From Pararhizobium gei (GTDB lineage: Bacteria; Pseudomonadota; Alphaproteobacteria; Rhizobiales; Rhizobiaceae), in NCBI RefSeq assembly GCF_029223885.1, contig NZ_CP119409.1, positions 3,250,001-3,314,000 on the forward strand: a stretch of 64,000 nucleotides of DNA, written 5' to 3'. Both the position numbers and the translations under genes were made by a program. The notes under the pieces are model-generated. The model worked only from the letters and a program-made list of their open reading frames with translations. It was not told the origin of the DNA and did not search any database. This document shows, piece after piece, positions 47,101 to 57,169 of the stretch; the stretch's first letter is position 1; each line of letters opens with the position of its first letter.

Positions 47101-48378
47101 TCAAGTCACCAGCAACGCCCGGAAATCATTGACATTGGTTCCTGTTGGCCCAGGCACGAAAAGATCCCCGCTCCCGTGGAAGGCAGTCCAGGCGTCGTGC
47201 CAGGCAAGATGGCTGCGTGGATCTATGCCGCGCGCGCGCATGCGGCCGGTCGAGCCTGAGTCGGCAAATGCGCCGGCATTGTCTTCGGAGCCGTCGATGC
47301 CATCCGTATCGGCCGCCAGTGCATGAATACCGTCGGTCCCGTCGATATCGAGCGCAAAAGACAACAGGAACTCGCTGTTGCGGCCGCCCTTGCCATAATC
47401 CCTGCCGGAAATCGTCACGGTCGTCTCGCCACCGGACAGGATGACCACCGGCTTTCGGAAGGGGCGACCGCGCAAGGCCGTCTCGCGGGCGATCGCCGCA
47501 TGCATCCGGCCGATATCCGCCGCTTCGCCTTCGATGGCGTCCGACAGGATGACAGCGTCGATGCCCTGTTGCCGCGCCTTGGCGGCCGCGGCCTCCAGCG
47601 ATACGCCGGCAGAGGCGATGATATGCGTTTGATGGCCCGCAAAGGCCGCATGATCCGGCAAAGCGGCTGCGGACTCAGGCGACGCCAGATGCCGGATCAC
47701 CGCTTCCGGCAATGTCATCCGGTAGCGGTCGACGATCTCGAGAGCGTCCGCCGGCGTCGATCGGTCGGGGATGGTCGGGCCGGATGCGACAAAAGCCGGA
47801 TTGTCGCCCGGCACATCGGAAACGATCAGGCTGACGACCCGTGCGGGTGCCGCGGCAAAGGCGAGCCGCCCGCCCTTGATCCGCGACACATGCTTGCGCA
47901 CGACGTTCATCGCCGAAATCGGCGCGCCGGAGGCAAGCAAAGCGCGGTTGACGGCGATTTCGTCTGACAATGTCAGCCCGACCGGCGGCGCGGGCAACAA
48001 CGAGGAACCGCCGCCGGAGATCAGCGCTATGACGAGATCCTGCTCCGTCAAGCCCTCGACCAGACGCAGGAGTTCGGTCGATCCGGCAAGCCCCGCGTCG
48101 TCCGGCACCGGATGTGCCGACTGCAGAATTCTGATGCGCTTGCAGGCTGCAACCGGACCGTGACGGGCAACGACAGCACCTTCCAGCGGCGCATCCCACA
48201 GGCTTTCGAAAGCCGCCGCCATCTGGCTTGCCGCCTTGCCGGCGCCGACGACGACCGTGCGGCCCTTCGGCTTTTCAGGCAAATGGGCGCGGATCGCACC
48301 AAGCGGATCTGCAGCCTTGACGGCAGCGGCAAACAGGTCGCTCAAAAAGATACGCGGCTCGGAAATCATGGAAATCAT
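47101..48378 (-). CDS. Glycerate 2-kinase (MOFRL/DUF4147 family)
   Basis: 425 aa. Phosphorylates glycerate to 2-phosphoglycerate or a related hydroxy acid. Family marks: VVGAGKAASQMAAAFE, ISGGGSSLLPAP, VVRKHVSRIKGG, SGGETTVTI, GGRNSEFLLSFAL and DTDGIDGSEDNAGAF. The ATG at 48378 overlaps the Dabb stop as ATGA; an ATG three codons later is also plausible. Last gene of the minus-strand catabolic run, and a likely exit to glycolysis. Confidence 0.92.
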   Translation of the reverse strand: MISMISEPRIFLSDLFAAAVKAADPLGAIRAHLPEKPKGRTVVVGAGKAASQMAAAFESLWDAPLEGAVVARHGPVAACKRIRILQSAHPVPDDAGLAGSTELLRLVEGLTEQDLVIALISGGGSSLLPAPPVGLTLSDEIAVNRALLASGAPISAMNVVRKHVSRIKGGRLAFAAAPARVVSLIVSDVPGDNPAFVASGPTIPDRSTPADALEIVDRYRMTLPEAVIRHLASPESAAALPDHAAFAGHQTHIIASAGVSLEAAAAKARQQGIDAVILSDAIEGEAADIGRMHAAIARETALRGRPFRKPVVILSGGETTVTISGRDYGKGGRNSEFLLSFALDIDGTDGIHALAADTDGIDGSEDNAGAFADSGSTGRMRARGIDPRSHLAWHDAWTAFHGSGDLFVPGPTGTNVNDFRALLVT

Positions 48379-48689
48379 CCTGAAATTTCGAGATCGTAGA
48401 CGAAGATGCCGTCGATACCGCCTTCGGCGGCCCCAACGATCCTTCCCCCTGCCGCCTCATGGTCGGGATGGACGAGATAGGCGTCGCGCGCCTCAGAATC
48501 GGCAAAATCGATGACGAAGCCGCTGGTATACCCCCGGCCCAGCCCTTCGGGACTGACATTCGGACCAACATCGACCGATAGGTAGCCGGGAATAAGCGGT
48601 TTCAGCGCCACGATGTCCGACAGGATCGACGCCCTTTCATCTTCCGGGACATTCGTCTTGAACCGGATGAAAACGCAGTGACGGATCAT
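48375..48689 (-). CDS. Dabb family protein (stress-responsive A/B barrel)
   Basis: 104 aa, one dimeric alpha-beta barrel domain: MIRHCVFIRFKTNV, LKPLIPGYLSVDVGPNV and FVIDFADSEARDAYLVHPDHE. Some members act as decarboxylase-like or cyclase enzymes, most are unassigned. It lies between the GMC oxidoreductase and glycerate kinase genes, so a role in the pathway is likely. Confidence 0.88.
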   Translation of the reverse strand: MIRHCVFIRFKTNVPEDERASILSDIVALKPLIPGYLSVDVGPNVSPEGLGRGYTSGFVIDFADSEARDAYLVHPDHEAAGGRIVGAAEGGIDGIFVYDLEISG

Positions 48690-48698
48690 GGAAGTCTC

Positions 48699-50354
48699 CT
48701 ATCGGATATCGGCGCGCCCACGCGGGCGCTGGTCGTTGCGTTCGTGGGAAAAGATCGCCGCAGGCAAAGGCTGCAGGTTGCGAATGATGTCCGATCCCTT
48801 TTCGCCCATCATGATGGTTGGCCCATTGGTATTGCAAGAGGGAACGCGCGGCATCACGGAACTGTCGCAGACGCGCAGTCCTTCCAGCCCGTGCACCTTC
48901 AGATCCAGTCCGACCACTGCCTCCGGCCCGGTGCCCATCTTGCAGGTGCCGACCGGATGGTGGTCGGTCTTGGCATTGGCGCAACCGTACTCGAACAATT
49001 CGTCGTCGGTCATCACCTTCGGCCCCGGCAGGCGTTCGGCCATGATGAAGGGTTTGAGCGCGTTCTGCTGAAAGATTTCGCGGGCGATCTTCAGCCCCTC
49101 AAGCGACATCTTCCGGTCGTGCGGATCGCTCCAGTAGTTCGGATCGATCAAGGGCGCCGCCGCCGGATCGGATGACGACAACCGCACGGTGCCTCGCGAA
49201 CGCGGATGCAGGTAAGCCGAATTGAGCGTGACGCCGGCGTTCTTGAGTTTTTCGACGCCCGCCTCGATGCCGGAGCCGAGGCCGAGATGGAACTGGATAT
49301 CGGGCGAACGGGCCTGCGGATCCGCGTACCAGAAGCCGCCGGTCTCGAAGAGCGACGACGCCACCGGGCCGGAGCGGAACAGCACATATTGCAACCCGGC
49401 CCAGAGCGTCCGATGCAGCTTTGCGACGCCGTCATAGGTGTGGTCGCCGGTGCATTCGGAAATGACGAACAGATCGAGATGATCCTGAAGATTCGAGCCG
49501 ACGCCCGGAAGATCGTGCTTCACATCGACGCCGACCGAGCGGAGGTGGTCGGCGGGACCGATGCCCGACTGCTGCAACAGCTTCGGCGAGCCGATTGCGC
49601 CGGAGGAAACGAGTACCTCGCGATCGGCCCGGATAATTTCCAGCCCCCGAGCGGTTGCAACTTCGACGCCGACCGCACGTGTCCCTTCCAACACGATCCG
49701 CGTCACGCGGGTGCCAAGCCGCACGGTAAGATTTTTCCGATCCTTGATGGGGTTGAGGTACGCAAGCGAAGCCGAAGAGCGGCGACGATTGCGCTGCGTC
49801 AGCTGATAAAAGCCGACACCGGCCTGCTGCCTGCCATTGAAATCGTGATTGTAGGGAATGCCGAGTTCCTGTCCGGCGCGGATATAAGCGTCGCAGATCG
49901 GCAAACCGGAGACCGGCATGGAAACGCCCAGCGGCCCGCCATAGGAATGATAATCGTCGGCAAAGCGCTGGTTGTCTTCCGAGCGTTTGAAATAGGGCAG
50001 TACGCTTCGATAGTCCCAGCCCACGCAACCATCCTCGCTTGCCCAGAGATCGTAGTCTGCCGCATTGCCGCGCGTGTAGAGCTGTGCATTGATCGAGGAA
50101 CCGCCGCCGATGACCTTGGCTTGCGTATAGCGCAGTACCCGGTTGTTCATGTGCTTCTGCGGCACGGTCTCCCAACCCCAGCTGGCGACACCCTTGGTCA
50201 TCTTGGCAAAGCCGGCTGGCATATGGAATAGCGGGTTCCAGTCGCTGCCACCGGCTTCGAGCAACAGCACCCTGACATCGGCCTCCTCGGTCAGCCGGTT
50301 GGCGAGAACGCAGCCGGCGGGTCCGGCGCCTGTGATGATGTAGTCGTAAGTCAT
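48699..50354 (-). CDS. GMC family FAD-dependent alcohol dehydrogenase
   Basis: 551 aa. N-terminal dinucleotide motif GAGPAG at 9-14 (YIITGAGPAGCVLANRL), GMC signature KVIGGGSSINAQLYTRG, and C-terminal active-site His in DHHPVGTCKMG and Asn in CNTNGP. Similar to choline dehydrogenase and polyethylene-glycol dehydrogenases; it oxidises a primary or secondary alcohol. ATG at 50354 gives the standard N-terminus; the frame opens further upstream in palindromic DNA. Substrate unknown. Confidence 0.92.
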   Translation of the reverse strand: MTYDYIITGAGPAGCVLANRLTEEADVRVLLLEAGGSDWNPLFHMPAGFAKMTKGVASWGWETVPQKHMNNRVLRYTQAKVIGGGSSINAQLYTRGNAADYDLWASEDGCVGWDYRSVLPYFKRSEDNQRFADDYHSYGGPLGVSMPVSGLPICDAYIRAGQELGIPYNHDFNGRQQAGVGFYQLTQRNRRRSSASLAYLNPIKDRKNLTVRLGTRVTRIVLEGTRAVGVEVATARGLEIIRADREVLVSSGAIGSPKLLQQSGIGPADHLRSVGVDVKHDLPGVGSNLQDHLDLFVISECTGDHTYDGVAKLHRTLWAGLQYVLFRSGPVASSLFETGGFWYADPQARSPDIQFHLGLGSGIEAGVEKLKNAGVTLNSAYLHPRSRGTVRLSSSDPAAAPLIDPNYWSDPHDRKMSLEGLKIAREIFQQNALKPFIMAERLPGPKVMTDDELFEYGCANAKTDHHPVGTCKMGTGPEAVVGLDLKVHGLEGLRVCDSSVMPRVPSCNTNGPTIMMGEKGSDIIRNLQPLPAAIFSHERNDQRPRGRADIR

Positions 50355-50423
50355 GTCGTCGTCCTTAATAAGCTCCGCGGCTCTTCCATTCGGAAGGATG
50401 AGCCAGCCAAATATCCTGCTGCC

Positions 50424-50552
50424 ACTTCTCCCCAGCGGGAGAAGTACCGAGCGTATGCGAGGCGATAAGGGGGCTTGCCGCGAACATCGGATGGCTTGGC
50501 TCCCCATCATCCGGCCCTTCGGGCCACCTTCTCCCCGTTGGGAAGAAGAGTC
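50424..50552. repeat. Palindromic hairpin repeats upstream of GMC gene
   Basis: 50424-50445 is a perfect 9-bp inverted repeat (ACTTCTCCC / GGGAGAAGT), and a second imperfect copy (CTTCTCCCC / GGGAAGAAG) lies at about 50527-50549. They belong to the same stem type as 38665-38690 and 55833-55859. They lie between the SDR and GMC genes. Confidence 0.65.
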
Positions 50553-50561
50553 GCCCCGCCT

Positions 50562-51335
50562 TCACAATCTCCCGATCGACAGCGCCCCATCCGCATTGAT
50601 CACCGTGCCGGTGGCAAAACCGAAACGGCCGGAGGCCAAAGCAGCAACGATGCCGCCAATATCATCCGCCTCGCCCCAGCGCTTCATCGGCACGAGACCG
50701 CCTTCGATCAGTGCATCATATTTGCCCGACACACTGGCCGTCATGTCGGAACGAATGATGCCCGGGCGAACCTCGAAAACAGAGATGCCGGCGTCTGCCA
50801 GACGAAGAGCCAAGCCTTGGGAGAAGGATGCAAGCCCCGCCTTGCTGATGCAGTAGTCCAGCCGCTCCGGCGAGCTCAGCACCGCCGAGACGGAGGTGAT
50901 ATTGACGACGGCTCGCGGCGCAACCGATGGCGAAACCAGCATAGCCTTGACCACAGCCTGGGTAAAAAACACCGTGCCGCGCAGGTTGGTGGCAACGATC
51001 GTGTCGAAATTCTCCGGCGACAGCTCGAGGAAATCCCCTCGAACGACGGATGCCATGCCTGCATTGTTGACGAGGCAATCGATCGAACCGAATGCCGCAA
51101 GCACCGCATCGACGGTGGCCTGATGACCGGCAAGATCGGACAGATCGGCTTTCAAAAAGATCGCCTGTGCGCCAAGCGCCGCCAGATTTTCCAGCACGGT
51201 GCCCACCTGGTCCGCCTCGCCGATGCCGGTGATGGCAATATCGAAACCATCCTTCGCAAGCGCCTTTGCAATGCCAAGACCGATGCCGCGCCGCCCTCCG
51301 GTGACGATGGCAACGGGACGCCGCTGATCCGTCAT
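50562..51335 (-). CDS. SDR family oxidoreductase (FabG-like)
   Basis: 257 aa. Cofactor motif TGGRRGIG at 12-19, NNAG, catalytic YCISK, and the C-terminal GTVINADGALSIGRL end of 3-oxoacyl-reductase-like SDRs. The start overlaps the end of the second GMC gene by 4 bases. It probably reduces or oxidises a sugar or keto intermediate of the same pathway. Confidence 0.92.
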   Translation of the reverse strand: MTDQRRPVAIVTGGRRGIGLGIAKALAKDGFDIAITGIGEADQVGTVLENLAALGAQAIFLKADLSDLAGHQATVDAVLAAFGSIDCLVNNAGMASVVRGDFLELSPENFDTIVATNLRGTVFFTQAVVKAMLVSPSVAPRAVVNITSVSAVLSSPERLDYCISKAGLASFSQGLALRLADAGISVFEVRPGIIRSDMTASVSGKYDALIEGGLVPMKRWGEADDIGGIVAALASGRFGFATGTVINADGALSIGRL

Positions 51336-52831
51336 GCCGCCAACTCCTTCGAAACGATGTGATCAGCCACGCGCAGTGCCTGGGCCGCTACCGTCAGGGC
51401 CGGATTGACGGCGGCAGATGTCGGCAGGCAACTGGCATCGACGACAAACAGGTTCTGATGGTGGAACGCCCGGCAGAGCGGGTCGAGCGGAGCAGAAGCC
51501 GGATCGTTCCCCATGCGCACCGTGCCGCACTGGTGCGACGGGGTGCGTTTATCAAAAGGCTGGGACAACACGATCGGGTAGCCTGCAGCCTTGAAATGCG
51601 CGCGCATCTTTGCCTCAAGACCGGACAGCGCCTCCATATTCGAGCGCCGCCATTGCATGATGATGCCTTTGCCATCGACCATGATGCGGCTTTCGGGGTT
51701 CGGCAGATCCTCCGTCATCATGTACCAGTCGACGGCGTGCCCGGCCATGAAGTCGAGCGCGAAGCGCGGCGCGTACCACGGCGCATTGGCCTTGAGGATA
51801 TCTCCGTTGATCTTGCCGAGCAGTTGCACATTGCCGAGCGGCAAGCCGTCACGGCCACCGGTCAGGTAATAATCGTTCAGCATCAGCGTCTTCTGGTACA
51901 CGCTGTCATTGCGCTTGAAAGGGTTGATCGCCAGCATGGCGCTGCAATTGTGGTTCATGAAATTGCGACCGACCTGATCGGACCGGTTGGCGAGCCCCTT
52001 GCCGTCGCCGGAGCGCAGCAGGATGGCGGCGGAGTTGATCGCGCCCGCCGACAGGATCACCAGCTTCGGTGACAGCCGTTTTCTTTCGCCCCTGTGCGTG
52101 TAATGAACAGCCTCGATCCGCCCGCCCGGCCCCGCCTCCAGCGTCTCGACATGAGCGGAGGTGATAAGCTCGATATTGGGGTCCGTCAGCGCGAGAGCGA
52201 GCGGCGCGCTCTCGGCGTCCTTCTTGCCCCTGCCCGTGTTGGGAAAACCATCCCACGGCGTGCGTCCGCCGGCGAGCCACGCATCGATATCGACGCCGAG
52301 CGGCAGTGTCGCCGGATGCAGTCCCTGCGCCTTAAGCTCAGTGCGAGCGCGGGCAATCGCCGGCTCGTCCGGCACGGGTCCGTGAGGATAGGGCGTCGAA
52401 TGAACAGGCTCGGTCGGATCCTGCCCCAGTTCGCCGCGCACCTCGAACAGGCGCTCCGCCTTGCCGTACCATGGCTCCAGTTCCGCGTAGGGAAACGGCC
52501 AGGCCGGCGAGACGCCGCCAAGATGCTGCATCTCGGTAAAATCCTCGGCGCGATAGCGCAGCAAGACCGCGCCGAAGAGCTTGGAATTGCCGCCGACGAA
52601 ATAAAAGTTCCCCGGATTGAACGCCGTGCCATCCGGTTCGCGCCACATTTCTTTTGGGCGGAAGTGGCCATCGACGAAGATGGAACGATAGCTGCGTGTC
52701 TCCGGCGTGTCGGGCAGGCGCTCGCCGCGTTCGAGGATCACGATCCGCGCACCCGTACCGGCAAGCGCGGACGCGATTGTCGCTCCGCCGATGCCGGAAC
52801 CGATGATGACGATGTCTGGTTGCTTTACCAT
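51332..52831 (-). CDS. GMC family oxidoreductase, glucoside-3-dehydrogenase-like
   Basis: 499 aa. GSGIGG at 11-16, GGNSKLFGAVLLRYRAEDF (GMC motif), and C-terminal SHQCGTVRMG with an Asn in AVNPALTV. Its sequence style, with WPFPYAELEPWYGKAERLFEV, resembles glucose-methanol-choline enzymes that oxidise the C3 hydroxyl of sugars, such as bacterial glucoside 3-dehydrogenase. Starts at 52831, 7 bases after the sugar ABC ATPase gene, so it is transcribed with the importer. Confidence 0.87.
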   Translation of the reverse strand: MVKQPDIVIIGSGIGGATIASALAGTGARIVILERGERLPDTPETRSYRSIFVDGHFRPKEMWREPDGTAFNPGNFYFVGGNSKLFGAVLLRYRAEDFTEMQHLGGVSPAWPFPYAELEPWYGKAERLFEVRGELGQDPTEPVHSTPYPHGPVPDEPAIARARTELKAQGLHPATLPLGVDIDAWLAGGRTPWDGFPNTGRGKKDAESAPLALALTDPNIELITSAHVETLEAGPGGRIEAVHYTHRGERKRLSPKLVILSAGAINSAAILLRSGDGKGLANRSDQVGRNFMNHNCSAMLAINPFKRNDSVYQKTLMLNDYYLTGGRDGLPLGNVQLLGKINGDILKANAPWYAPRFALDFMAGHAVDWYMMTEDLPNPESRIMVDGKGIIMQWRRSNMEALSGLEAKMRAHFKAAGYPIVLSQPFDKRTPSHQCGTVRMGNDPASAPLDPLCRAFHHQNLFVVDASCLPTSAAVNPALTVAAQALRVADHIVSKELAA

Positions 52832-52838
52832 GATCGAG

Positions 52839-53951
52839 CTAGCCGATGCGCTGCTGGCTTTGCGGATCGAAGAACACCGCCTTGTCGAGATTGAAGGCGA
52901 GTCGGGTGTTTTGGCCAGGCGCAATGCGCGCATCGGCACGCAGGCGTGCAACCACTTCCTTGCCGCCAAGCTTGGTGACAGCGAAGGTGTCGGAACCGGC
53001 AGGTTCCACCACCTCGATCAGGCAATCTCCTTCCACCAGAGAGCGGGCGTTGCGGTCGGCGCCGTCCGGATCGGTCAAGGCCTCCGGTCGAATGCCGAAG
53101 ACGATCTGCTTGCCGGCGTAGGCGGCAAGGCCTCCCACCTGTGCGACGGGAAGATGCAGCGGCGCAGCATCCGGGCGCACAAGCGAGACGCGCAGATCAT
53201 TGCCGCCCCCCTCGACGGTCGCGGTCAACAGGTTCATGGCAGGCGAACCCATGAAATCGGCGACGAAGAGATTGGCCGGATTGTTGTAGATTTCGGCAGG
53301 CGTGCCGAATTGCTGCAGCACGCCATCCTTCAACACCGCGATCTTGGTGGCGAGCGTCATGGCCTCGATCTGGTCATGCGTCACATAGACGATGGTCGTT
53401 TTCATCCGCTGGTGCAGGCGCTTGATCTCGGTGCGCATGTCCACACGCAGCTTGGCATCGAGGTTGGATAGCGGCTCGTCGAACAGGAAGACCTGCGGAT
53501 TGCGTACCAGCGCCCGGCCCATGGCGACGCGCTGGCGCTGCCCGCCGGAAAGCTGGCTTGGCTTGCGGTGAAGCAGATGACCGATCTGCAACATTTCGGA
53601 AACCTGCTTGATCGCCTTTTCCCGCTCTTCCTTCGGCACGCCGCGGATTTCCATGCCAAACGCGATGTTTCCGGCCACCGTCATGTTCGGATAGAGCGCA
53701 TAGGACTGGAAGACCATGGCGATGTCGCGCTTGGAGGGATGCAGGCCCGCCACCGATTTGCCGTTGATCGAGATTTCGCCCGATGTGATCGGCTCAAGCC
53801 CCGCAATGGTATTGAGCAATGTCGACTTGCCGCAGCCGGACGGTCCCACAAGCACGAGGAAGCCTCCTTCGTCGATCTCGAGATTGATGTCTTTCAGGAT
53901 TTCCAGTGCGCCGTAGGACTTGCGAAGGTTTTTTATTTTCAAAAAGGACAT
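52839..53951 (-). CDS. Sugar ABC transporter ATP-binding protein (UgpC/MsmK type)
   Basis: 370 aa. Walker A GPSGCGKST, signature LSGGQRQRVAMGRAL, Walker B VFLFDEPLSNLDAKLRVDM, and C-terminal TOBE/OB regulatory domain (IVFGIRPEAL, NARSLVEGDCLIEVVEPAGSD). ATPase of the importer formed with the next three genes. It follows the permease by 4 bases. Confidence 0.94.
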   Translation of the reverse strand: MSFLKIKNLRKSYGALEILKDINLEIDEGGFLVLVGPSGCGKSTLLNTIAGLEPITSGEISINGKSVAGLHPSKRDIAMVFQSYALYPNMTVAGNIAFGMEIRGVPKEEREKAIKQVSEMLQIGHLLHRKPSQLSGGQRQRVAMGRALVRNPQVFLFDEPLSNLDAKLRVDMRTEIKRLHQRMKTTIVYVTHDQIEAMTLATKIAVLKDGVLQQFGTPAEIYNNPANLFVADFMGSPAMNLLTATVEGGGNDLRVSLVRPDAAPLHLPVAQVGGLAAYAGKQIVFGIRPEALTDPDGADRNARSLVEGDCLIEVVEPAGSDTFAVTKLGGKEVVARLRADARIAPGQNTRLAFNLDKAVFFDPQSQQRIG

Positions 53952-53955
53952 GGCT

Positions 53956-54837
53956 TTACCCCTTTACGGCGCCGGACATCAGACCTCGGACGAAATAGCG
54001 GCCGGAGACGATGTAGACGACAAGCGTTGGCAGGGCGGCGAGGATCGCGCCTGCGAAATGGACATTATATTCCTTTACCCCCGTGGAGGAGGAAACCAGA
54101 TTGTTGAGCGCAACCGTCATCGGCACGGAGTCGGAGCCGGAGAACGACGCCCCGAACAGGAAGTCGTTCCAGATATTGGTGAACTGCCAGATGACCGAGA
54201 CGACGATGATCGGGCCGGAGGACGGCAGGAGGATGCGTCGGAATATCTGGAAGAAGCTGGCGCCATCGATCTGTGCCGCCCGCACCAGTTCGGTCGGAAA
54301 GGCTTCGTAGTAGTTGCGGAAGTAAAGCGTCGTGAAGCCCAGGCCATAGACGATGTGGACGAACACAAGGCCGGTCGTGGTGCCGGCAAGCCCGAAGATG
54401 CCGAGCATGCGCGCCATGGGGATCAGGACGATCTGGAACGGGATGAAGCAGGACAGAAGCAGCATGCCGAAGAAGATGCCGGAGCCCGGAAAGCGCCATT
54501 TGGTCAGCACGTAACCATTGAGGGCGCCGATGATCGTCGAGATCGCAACGGCCGGAACGACCATCAGGATCGAGTTGATGAAGAAGGGCTTCAAACCCGT
54601 CGGCTGGACGCCGATCTGCGCCGTCGACCAGGCGGACCGCCACGGATCCAGTGTCCAGGTCTGTGGAATGTTGAGCATGCCGCCTTGCCGGATTTCATCC
54701 AGCGGCTTGAAGGAATTGACCAGCATGACGTAGAGCGGCAGAAGCGAATAGACCGCAAACAGGATGAGTACGGTATAGATCAGGGCGCGTGTCAGGCGTC
54801 CGCTGGAAATGGCATTGTCAGGGCTCTGGACGCTCAT
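53956..54837 (-). CDS. Carbohydrate ABC transporter permease (MalG type)
   Basis: 293 aa, six helices, EAA loop ELVRAAQIDGASFFQIFRRILLPSS. The opening ALIYTVLILFAVYSLLPLYVMLVNSFK is typical of the MalG/GtsC group. It overlaps the first permease by 4 bases. Confidence 0.94.
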   Translation of the reverse strand: MSVQSPDNAISSGRLTRALIYTVLILFAVYSLLPLYVMLVNSFKPLDEIRQGGMLNIPQTWTLDPWRSAWSTAQIGVQPTGLKPFFINSILMVVPAVAISTIIGALNGYVLTKWRFPGSGIFFGMLLLSCFIPFQIVLIPMARMLGIFGLAGTTTGLVFVHIVYGLGFTTLYFRNYYEAFPTELVRAAQIDGASFFQIFRRILLPSSGPIIVVSVIWQFTNIWNDFLFGASFSGSDSVPMTVALNNLVSSSTGVKEYNVHFAGAILAALPTLVVYIVSGRYFVRGLMSGAVKG

Positions 54838-55715
54838 TGGCGCTTCTCCCCTTTGATTTCGGAGTAGAGGTAGGGGATGATGATCGAGAAGATCATCACC
54901 AGCATAATGATGGCCGAGGATGCGCCGATACCCATCGAGTTGCGGGTGAAGGTATAGGAGTACATGAAGGTCGCCGGCAGTTCGGTCGCCTGCCCCGGTC
55001 CGCCGCCGGTCAGGGCGACGACAAGGTCATAGGCCTTGATGGCGAGATGGGCGAGAACGACAAAGGCCGACAGGAAGACCGGGCGCATCAAGGGGATGAT
55101 GATGCGGCGATAGATGGTTGCCGACGAGGCCCCGTCGATCTGCGCCGCCTTGATGATTTCGTTGTCGACGCCGCGCAGGCCGGCGAGAAACATCGCCATG
55201 ATGAAGCCGGTGGACTGCCAGACGGCTGCGATCACGACGCAGTAGATGGCGTAGTTGCGGTCCTTGATCCAGTTGAAGGTAAAACTCTCCCAGCCCCAGA
55301 GATGCATGGTGTTTTCAAGCCCGATGCCGGGGTCGAGAAACCATTTCCAGGCCGTACCGGTGACGATGAAGGACAGCGCCATCGGATAGAGATAGATCGG
55401 CCGGAGCAGTCCCTCGGCGCGGATCTTCTGGTCGAGCAGGATGGCGAGCGCCAGACCGAGCACGGAGCAGATGACGATGTAGAGCGTCGCGAAGATCGCA
55501 AGATTGGAAATCGCACGCCACCAGTGTGGCAAGGCCCAGAGCTTGGAATAGTTGCTCAAACCCACAAAATTATAGGAGGGCAGCATCTTGCTGTCCGTCA
55601 CCGAAAGGTAGCCGGTATAGGCGATGAAGCCGTAGACGAAGACCAGAACAATGATGAAGCTTGGGGCAAGGACAAGTTTTGGAACAATATCCTGCAGCCG
55701 GCTGCGGCTATCCAT
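54834..55715 (-). CDS. Carbohydrate ABC transporter permease (MalF type)
   Basis: 293 aa, six helices, EAA-type loop NEIIKAAQIDGASSATIYRRIIIPLMRP. ATG at 55715 is chosen with GGTGG upstream; a GTG four codons earlier is open. Matches GtsB-like permeases of glucose/mannose importers. Confidence 0.93.
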   Translation of the reverse strand: MDSRSRLQDIVPKLVLAPSFIIVLVFVYGFIAYTGYLSVTDSKMLPSYNFVGLSNYSKLWALPHWWRAISNLAIFATLYIVICSVLGLALAILLDQKIRAEGLLRPIYLYPMALSFIVTGTAWKWFLDPGIGLENTMHLWGWESFTFNWIKDRNYAIYCVVIAAVWQSTGFIMAMFLAGLRGVDNEIIKAAQIDGASSATIYRRIIIPLMRPVFLSAFVVLAHLAIKAYDLVVALTGGGPGQATELPATFMYSYTFTRNSMGIGASSAIIMLVMIFSIIIPYLYSEIKGEKRQ

Positions 55716-55783
55716 CGTGAATACCACCGTTGAGTGTGAATTGAGAAATGGCGAGACGACGCTTATAAAAGCCCCTCACCCCA

Positions 55784-55859
55784 GCCCTCTCCCCGCTTGC
55801 GGAGAGAGGTGACGATGGAGTTTGCGGCTAGTCCCTTCTCCCAATTGCTGGGAGAAGGG
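55784..55859. repeat. Tandem palindromic hairpins between sugar SBP and permease
   Basis: 55833-55859 is a perfect 11-bp inverted repeat (CCCTTCTCCCA / TGGGAGAAGGG); 55784-55810 is a related imperfect hairpin (CCTCTCCCC / GGAGAGAGG). The pair lies in the 197-base gap after the binding-protein gene, where it may stabilise that message and lower permease expression. Confidence 0.72.
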
Positions 55860-55912
55860 GCCGCCCTCCTAGGCGAAGAATGGCCGGATGAAGGGCGTTG
55901 TTCGCAGAACGA

Positions 55913-57169
55913 TCACTGCGCGGCGGCAACCGCTGCCGGCAGTTCCTTGACAGCCTCCTCAGCGGTGAGTTCACCGTTGAATTCGCGTGTCACGACGTCG
56001 TAGATCGCGTTCTTGACCGCCGCCGGGTTGGCATGGCCATGCGCCATGGACCCGAACAGCTTGCCGTTCTTGTCGGCATCCGCAAGATCGGCGATCGCCT
56101 TCTTGCCGCAGGCGTCGAAGGCTTCGTTCGATACGTCGGTACGGGCCGGGGCCGACCCCTTGACGACGTTGAAAGCCGACTGGAAGGTCGGGCTTTCGAT
56201 CGCGGCTGCCATCTGCATCTGCGCCGGCACCTTGTCATCGGCAACCTTGAACATTGCGAACTGGTCGGAATTGAAGGTCACGGAACCCTGCGTCTCGGGA
56301 TAACGCGCGCAGACGAAGTCGGTGCCGGGCACCTTCTTTGCCTTGACGAACTCCCCCTTGGCCCAATCGCCCATGAACTGCACGCCGGCCTTGCCTTCGA
56401 TCACCATGGCGGACGCAAGGTTCCAGTCACGGCCCGAGAAGTTGTCATCGACATAGGAACGCAGCTTGGTCATGCGTTCGAAAGCCGTCTTCATCTTGTC
56501 GCCGCCGAGAGCAGCAGGGTCGAGATCGATAAAGGCGCTCTTGTAGAAATCGGTGCCGAGCGAGAGAACGACCGCATCGAAGATCGTTGCATCTTGCCAG
56601 GGCTGTCCGCCATGCGCGACGGGAGTGAGCCCCTGCGCCTTGAAGTTGTCGAGCAGGGCAACGAGTTCGTCCCAGTTCTGCGGCTCCTTGCCGCCGGCCT
56701 TGTCGAGCGCTGCCTTGTTGATCCACATCCAGTTGGTGGAGTGGACGTTGACCGGAGCCGCGATCCAGTGACCATCATATTTGGAGAACTTCTGCAGAGC
56801 CGCCGGGATGACCTTGTCCCAGTTTTCCTTGGCAGCGATTTCGTCGAGATTGCCGAGCGCGCCTTCCTTGGCCCAGTCGAGAATGTCGAAGCCGAGCATC
56901 TGCACCGCCGTCGGTGCATTGCCCGAAGTAACGCGGGCGCGCAGAACCGTCATCGCCTCCGTGCCGCCGCCGCCGGCAACCGGCATGTCCGTCCAGGAAA
57001 TGCTCTTACCTTCCAGATCCTTCTTCAGAACGTCAAGTGCGGCCGCTTCGCCGCCGGACGTCCACCAATGCAGGACCTCCACGTTCTCGGCTGCCTGAAC
57101 AGCCGAAGCCCCAGCCATTCCGGCTATCATGATTGCCGCTACCGCCGTCGTCGTCAAAAACTTGCGCAT
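55913..57169 (-). CDS. Sugar ABC transporter substrate-binding protein (glucose/mannose type)
   Basis: 418 aa. Signal peptide [26 protein letters not shown]. The mature start [25 protein letters not shown], the stretches [16 protein letters not shown] and [17 protein letters not shown], and [20 protein letters not shown] match GtsA-type glucose/mannose-binding proteins. GGGAGGAATACG precedes the ATG. It is the first gene of the importer run. Actual sugar is inferred only by similarity. Confidence 0.92.
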   Translation of the reverse strand: MRKFLTTTAVAAIMIAGMAGASAVQAAENVEVLHWWTSGGEAAALDVLKKDLEGKSISWTDMPVAGGGGTEAMTVLRARVTSGNAPTAVQMLGFDILDWAKEGALGNLDEIAAKENWDKVIPAALQKFSKYDGHWIAAPVNVHSTNWMWINKAALDKAGGKEPQNWDELVALLDNFKAQGLTPVAHGGQPWQDATIFDAVVLSLGTDFYKSAFIDLDPAALGGDKMKTAFERMTKLRSYVDDNFSGRDWNLASAMVIEGKAGVQFMGDWAKGEFVKAKKVPGTDFVCARYPETQGSVTFNSDQFAMFKVADDKVPAQMQMAAAIESPTFQSAFNVVKGSAPARTDVSNEAFDACGKKAIADLADADKNGKLFGSMAHGHANPAAVKNAIYDVVTREFNGELTAEEAVKELPAAVAAAQ

